A stretch of 6,560 bases of DNA from Lachnospiraceae bacterium UBA3866 (GTDB lineage Bacteria > Bacillota > Clostridia > Lachnospirales > Lachnospiraceae): the NCBI GenBank assembly GCA_002392345.1, contig DGGU01000029.1, forward strand, positions 1 through 6,560, given 5' to 3'. Positions 3,554 to 6,560 of this stretch are shown here, one piece after another. A program made the translations under genes and the position numbers. The stretch's first letter is position 1. The number at the start of each line of letters is the position of its first letter. The notes below the pieces were generated by a model. The model did no database searches. It was given only the letters and a program-made list of their open reading frames with translations, and was not told the DNA's origin.

Positions 3554-6133
3554 ATGAAAAACATAGGGAGAGGCATAGTTAGACTAATAGTAATTCTTGC
3601 TCTAGCAGCAGGAGTCGTTTATATAGGAAGAATTTCTATGCCCAGTATCAATCTAGGACTAGATCTTGCAGGAGGAGTATCTATCACATATCAGGCAGCG
3701 ACTGCTAATCCAACTGCGGAGGAGATGAGTGATTCAGTTTATAAACTCCAATTAAAAGCACAGGACTATTCTACTGAAGCTGAAGTATACCAAGAAGGTA
3801 GTAATAAAATCAATATAGACATACCAGGTGTTAGTGATGCCAATAAGATATTGGAAGAACTTGGCAAGCCTGGTACTCTTTATTTTGTAGAAGGCGAACT
3901 TACTTGGCCACTTCTTGCGACAGAGAGCGAGATAGCAACAAGTAGCAATGTAGCAAGTGATAGTGAAGTGGAAGGACATACCAATACTGAAGGAAATGCT
4001 GCTAGTGGAGCAGGCAACATACTTGGTGATAATGTTCATATAGAGGGTGCAGATGTTATACAAAATCCTGACGGATCTATCCAGATAGGTGGCACACCTC
4101 AAGAAGGAGCAACTATCATACAAGAAGGCGAAGCACATGATCATGATACAGAGGATCTTGATGATATAATTAGCAGAAATAATCAAGGTACTAGAAGTGA
4201 TATAGCTACATATAGTGATGCTGATTTAACACCAGAAGATGTCGACAATGATTACCTTAATTATGATTATAGTCAGCCCCCTATATTTGACGACAACCAG
4301 ATAGTTATCAATGGCAATGATATAACTTCTGCTCGTGCTGGTATGACTGATGATGGACATGGTCAGACTCAGTATGTGGTTGATCTTGCATTTACTGATG
4401 AGGGAAAAGAAAAATTTGCAGCAGCTACAGAAAGAAACTTAGGTCAACCTATATATATAATTTATAATGGAGAACTCGTATCATATCCAACTGTACAATC
4501 TGTTATATCAGATGGTAGAGCACAGATTACTGGTATGGGCGATCTTGATTCAGCAGAGAAGCTTGCATCTACTATTCGTATAGGTGCACTTAAACTAGAG
4601 CTTAATATATTAAGATCCAATGTTGTCGGTGCAAAACTTGGACAAGATGCTATAGCAACATCACTTAGAGCTGGACTTATTGGTCTTGGCATAGTATGCT
4701 TATTCATGATAGTAATTTACTTACTACCAGGTTTATCAGCATCACTTGCATTAGTTATATATGTAGGACTTATGTTATTCCTTCTACAGGCTTTTGGAAT
4801 AACTTTAACCCTTCCTGGTATAGCAGGTATCATACTTTCTATAGGTATGGCTGTTGATGCCAATGTCATCATATTTACTCGTATAAAAGAAGAGATTGGT
4901 GCAGGAAAAAATGTCCGTGTCGCAGCAAGAGATGGTTATAGAAAAGCTCTTTCTGCTATCATAGATGGCAACCTTACTACTCTTATAGCAGCAGCAGTGC
5001 TTAATTTTAAAGGTACAGGAAGCATCAAGGGATTTGCTGCAACACTTGCACTTGGTATAGTTCTATCTATGTTCACAGCACTCTTTGTTACTAGATTCAT
5101 AATGAATACTTTCCTAGATTTAGGTCTTGATAATGAGATATTATATGGTAAGAAAGTTGATAGAAAGCCAGCCAACTTTGTAGGATTTAGAAAGATTGCA
5201 TATGCTATATCTGTAGTGCTTATAGTAGTTGGCATAGCATTTATAGGAATAAATGCAAGTAGAGGTCAAGGTGGGTTTAATTACGGACTTGACTTTAGCG
5301 GTGGATCTTCAACAAGCGTTGAGTTCAATGAAGACCTTTCACTTGAAGATATAGATAGAAGAGTAGTTCCTATATTTGAAGAAGTGACAGGTTCAGCAGA
5401 TATCCAGACTCAGAAAGTTGCTAATTCCAATGAAGTAATTATAAAATCTCGTTTCCTTTCTCAAGAGGAGATGAAAGAATTGTATGAGACTATAGAGACA
5501 GATTTCAATGTCCCTGAAGAGAGAATCAATACTGAAAATATCTCAGGAGCTGTATCTGTAGAGATGAGACAAGATGCTATAGTGGCAGTTATCATAGCAA
5601 CTATACTTATGCTTATATACATATGGTTTAGATTTAAGGATATTCGTTTTGCAGGTTCTGCAGTTATAGCGCTTATCCATGACTGTCTTGTGACGATAGG
5701 TTTCTATGCTGTATTTAGATGGACGGTAGATTCTACATTCATCGCTTGTATGCTTACTATAGTCGGATATTCTATCAACGCAACTATAGTTATATTTGAC
5801 CGTATAAGAGAAAATCTAGGTAGACTTCGTGGCGAGGAACTTGATACTATAGTTAATATATCTATTACCCAGACATTTACAAGATCAATTAATACATCTC
5901 TTACAACCCTCATAATGGTAATAGTACTTTATATCATGGGTGTAAGTAGTATAAAGGCATTTGCTTTGCCACTTATCATAGGTATAGTATGTGGATGTTA
6001 TTCTTCTATCTGTATCACAGGACCACTTTGGTATGATTTCAAAAGAAGCAAGAAGGTAGAAGTCAAAACAGAAATTAAGCCGAATGTTGAGAATAAGATC
6101 AAAGCCAAAGATAAAAAGAAAAAGAAAAAGTAA
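3554..6133 (+). CDS. secDF: Protein translocase subunit SecDF (SecD-SecF fusion)
   Basis: SecDF is the membrane motor that uses the proton gradient to pull exported proteins out of the SecYEG channel. The 859-residue frame contains both halves. SecD half: TM1 (about 8-26), the GLDLAGG motif (35-41), a large extracytoplasmic P1 region (to about 350) with the conserved TDEGKEKF (281-288), then TM2-TM6 (about 370-517) including LTLPGIAG (418-425) and GMAVDAN (431-437), where Asp435 matches the essential membrane Asp (D340 of Thermus SecDF). SecF half: TM7 (about 546-566), GLDFSGG (578-584), P4 domain, and TM8-TM12 (about 673-822) with VGYSIN (737-742), FDRIREN (748-754) and TRSINTS (776-782), whose Arg777 probably corresponds to Thermus R671. 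Two oddities: Ala743 replaces the usual Asp of SIN-D-T, and P1 carries an acidic insertion of about 130 residues, which mostly explains why the protein exceeds the roughly 740 residues of Bacillus SecDF. The C-terminus is a basic cytosolic tail ending in six lysines. Confidence 0.96.
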   Translation: MKNIGRGIVRLIVILALAAGVVYIGRISMPSINLGLDLAGGVSITYQAATANPTAEEMSDSVYKLQLKAQDYSTEAEVYQEGSNKINIDIPGVSDANKILEELGKPGTLYFVEGELTWPLLATESEIATSSNVASDSEVEGHTNTEGNAASGAGNILGDNVHIEGADVIQNPDGSIQIGGTPQEGATIIQEGEAHDHDTEDLDDIISRNNQGTRSDIATYSDADLTPEDVDNDYLNYDYSQPPIFDDNQIVINGNDITSARAGMTDDGHGQTQYVVDLAFTDEGKEKFAAATERNLGQPIYIIYNGELVSYPTVQSVISDGRAQITGMGDLDSAEKLASTIRIGALKLELNILRSNVVGAKLGQDAIATSLRAGLIGLGIVCLFMIVIYLLPGLSASLALVIYVGLMLFLLQAFGITLTLPGIAGIILSIGMAVDANVIIFTRIKEEIGAGKNVRVAARDGYRKALSAIIDGNLTTLIAAAVLNFKGTGSIKGFAATLALGIVLSMFTALFVTRFIMNTFLDLGLDNEILYGKKVDRKPANFVGFRKIAYAISVVLIVVGIAFIGINASRGQGGFNYGLDFSGGSSTSVEFNEDLSLEDIDRRVVPIFEEVTGSADIQTQKVANSNEVIIKSRFLSQEEMKELYETIETDFNVPEERINTENISGAVSVEMRQDAIVAVIIATILMLIYIWFRFKDIRFAGSAVIALIHDCLVTIGFYAVFRWTVDSTFIACMLTIVGYSINATIVIFDRIRENLGRLRGEELDTIVNISITQTFTRSINTSLTTLIMVIVLYIMGVSSIKAFALPLIIGIVCGCYSSICITGPLWYDFKRSKKVEVKTEIKPNVENKIKAKDKKKKKK
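3905..4294 (+). other. Acidic low-complexity insertion in the SecD P1 domain
   Basis: SecDF residues about 118-247 lie between the P1 base (GTLYFVEGEL, 107-116) and the next recognisable family segment (from about 248). The stretch has 29 Asp/Glu against two Arg and no Lys, is rich in Ser, Thr, Asn and Gly, and has no hydrophobic membrane stretch. A middle part (about 162-193) with alternating Ile/Val and Gly could be a short beta structure; His-Asp-His-Asp at 195-198 is a possible metal-binding patch. The P1 head swings during translocation and is thought to contact the emerging substrate, so the insert would be on the outer face of the membrane. Boundaries are by eye. Confidence 0.65.
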
Positions 6134-6138
6134 GATAT

Positions 6139-6165
6139 AAGGCGGAATCACAATCCGCCTTTTTT
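6139..6165 (+). terminator. Intrinsic terminator between secDF and tgt
   Basis: AAGGCGGA (6139-6146) pairs over 8 bp with TCCGCCTT (6154-6161) around a seven-nt loop (ATCACAA); six T in a row (6160-6165) form the stem end and tail. It begins five nt after the secDF stop. The tgt start codon follows only six nt after the T-tract. Confidence 0.88.
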
Positions 6166-6171
6166 ATAAAT

Positions 6172-6560
6172 ATGTATAAGCTTATAGGAAAAGTTGGAAG
6201 AGCAAAATCGGCTACATTTGAGACTGTGGATGGTGTTATAGAGACACCTTGTTTTATGAATGTAGGAACTGCGGCAGCTATAAAAGGTGCTGTATCAACT
6301 TATGATTTGAAAAATATAGGTACGGAAGTTTTACTTTGCAATACCTATCATCTCCACTTAAAAACCGGTGATAAGCTTATAAAGAAACTTGGTGGCATAA
6401 AGAAATTTTCTAACTGGGATGGACCTACACTTACTGATAGTGGTGGTTTTCAAGTGTTTTCACTTGTGTCGACAGGCAGGAAGATAAAAGAAGAGGGAGT
6501 GTATTTTAAATCATACATAGATGGCCACTATGTGTTCATGGGACCAGAGACGAGTATAGA
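6172..6560 (+). CDS. tgt: tRNA-guanine transglycosylase (Tgt), N-terminal 129 residues, runs off the window
   Basis: Tgt exchanges guanine-34 for the queuine precursor preQ1 in tRNAs with a GUN anticodon (Asp, Asn, His, Tyr). The visible part shows the family order: RAKSATFET (10-18), IETPCFMNVGT (23-33), CNTYHLHL (56-63), LTDSGGFQVFSL (87-98) and YIDG (115-118), then GPE (124-126). Asp89 in TDSGG matches the active-site Asp102 of Zymomonas Tgt; the nucleophilic Asp and the zinc-binding cysteines lie beyond the window. ATG 6172 is chosen because homologues begin at this point and no in-frame start codon is seen between the secDF stop and this ATG. The gene lacks a Shine-Dalgarno motif: the bases before the start are the terminator T-tract and ATAAAT. 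The FMNVGTAAAIKGAV and GPE variants fit a Lachnospiraceae-like lineage (from memory). Confidence 0.95.
   Translation, partial: MYKLIGKVGRAKSATFETVDGVIETPCFMNVGTAAAIKGAVSTYDLKNIGTEVLLCNTYHLHLKTGDKLIKKLGGIKKFSNWDGPTLTDSGGFQVFSLVSTGRKIKEEGVYFKSYIDGHYVFMGPETSI

Noticed and set aside
3752..4186. A 144-residue reading frame on the minus strand within secDF
   Set aside because: It lies wholly inside the confirmed secDF coding sequence, is rich in Ile, Cys and Tyr as expected of an antisense frame in AT-rich DNA, and has no family resemblance. The other minus-strand frames in the window were dismissed for the same reasons.

Overview
The window reads as a low-GC, Gram-positive Clostridia chromosome, most likely from Lachnospiraceae or a close relative. 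This rests on AT-rich DNA with heavy use of ATA (Ile) and AGA (Arg) codons, a SecD-SecF fusion, a secreted protein with cell-wall/choline-binding-type repeats, and a Tgt N-terminus of the form I recall from Lachnospiraceae (for example FMNVGTAAAIKGAV and a GPE instead of SPE motif). The family assignment comes from remembered family features and was not searched. All recognised genes are on the + strand.

Layout: (1) the C-terminal 126 residues of a RecJ-type single-strand DNA exonuclease (to 383). (2) A 307-nt non-coding stretch holding a long, nearly perfect hairpin (499-557) and, further down, a good sigma-A-type promoter (596-624). (3) A 694-residue exported protein with about ten degenerate aromatic/glycine repeats arranged in a higher-order unit of about 80-98 residues, and a C-terminal region I do not recognise. 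(4) A 215-residue exported protein of unknown function. (5) A clear intrinsic terminator whose T-tract runs almost directly into the ribosome binding site of (6) an 859-residue SecDF translocation motor. (7) A second intrinsic terminator, and 6 nt beyond its T-tract (7a) the start of tgt (queuosine tRNA modification), which runs off the window and has no visible Shine-Dalgarno sequence.

How the parts relate: SecDF is the proton-driven accessory motor of the Sec translocon, and the two genes just upstream both encode Sec-type signal peptides, so the module looks export-themed. Many Firmicutes carry tgt, yajC, secD/F and recJ close together in that order. Here recJ, secDF and tgt are still neighbours on one strand, but in the opposite order and with two exported-protein genes inserted.

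The most interesting points are three. First, the exported-ORF/terminator/SD/secDF junction is the geometry expected for a translation-dependent attenuator, comparable in layout to VemP-type Sec-monitoring leaders; this is a hypothesis only. Second, SecDF has Ala where the SecF half usually has the conserved membrane Asp of the SIN-D-T motif, and carries a very acidic insertion of about 130 residues in the first extracytoplasmic domain. Third, the 59-nt hairpin lacks a terminator T-tract and is unexplained.
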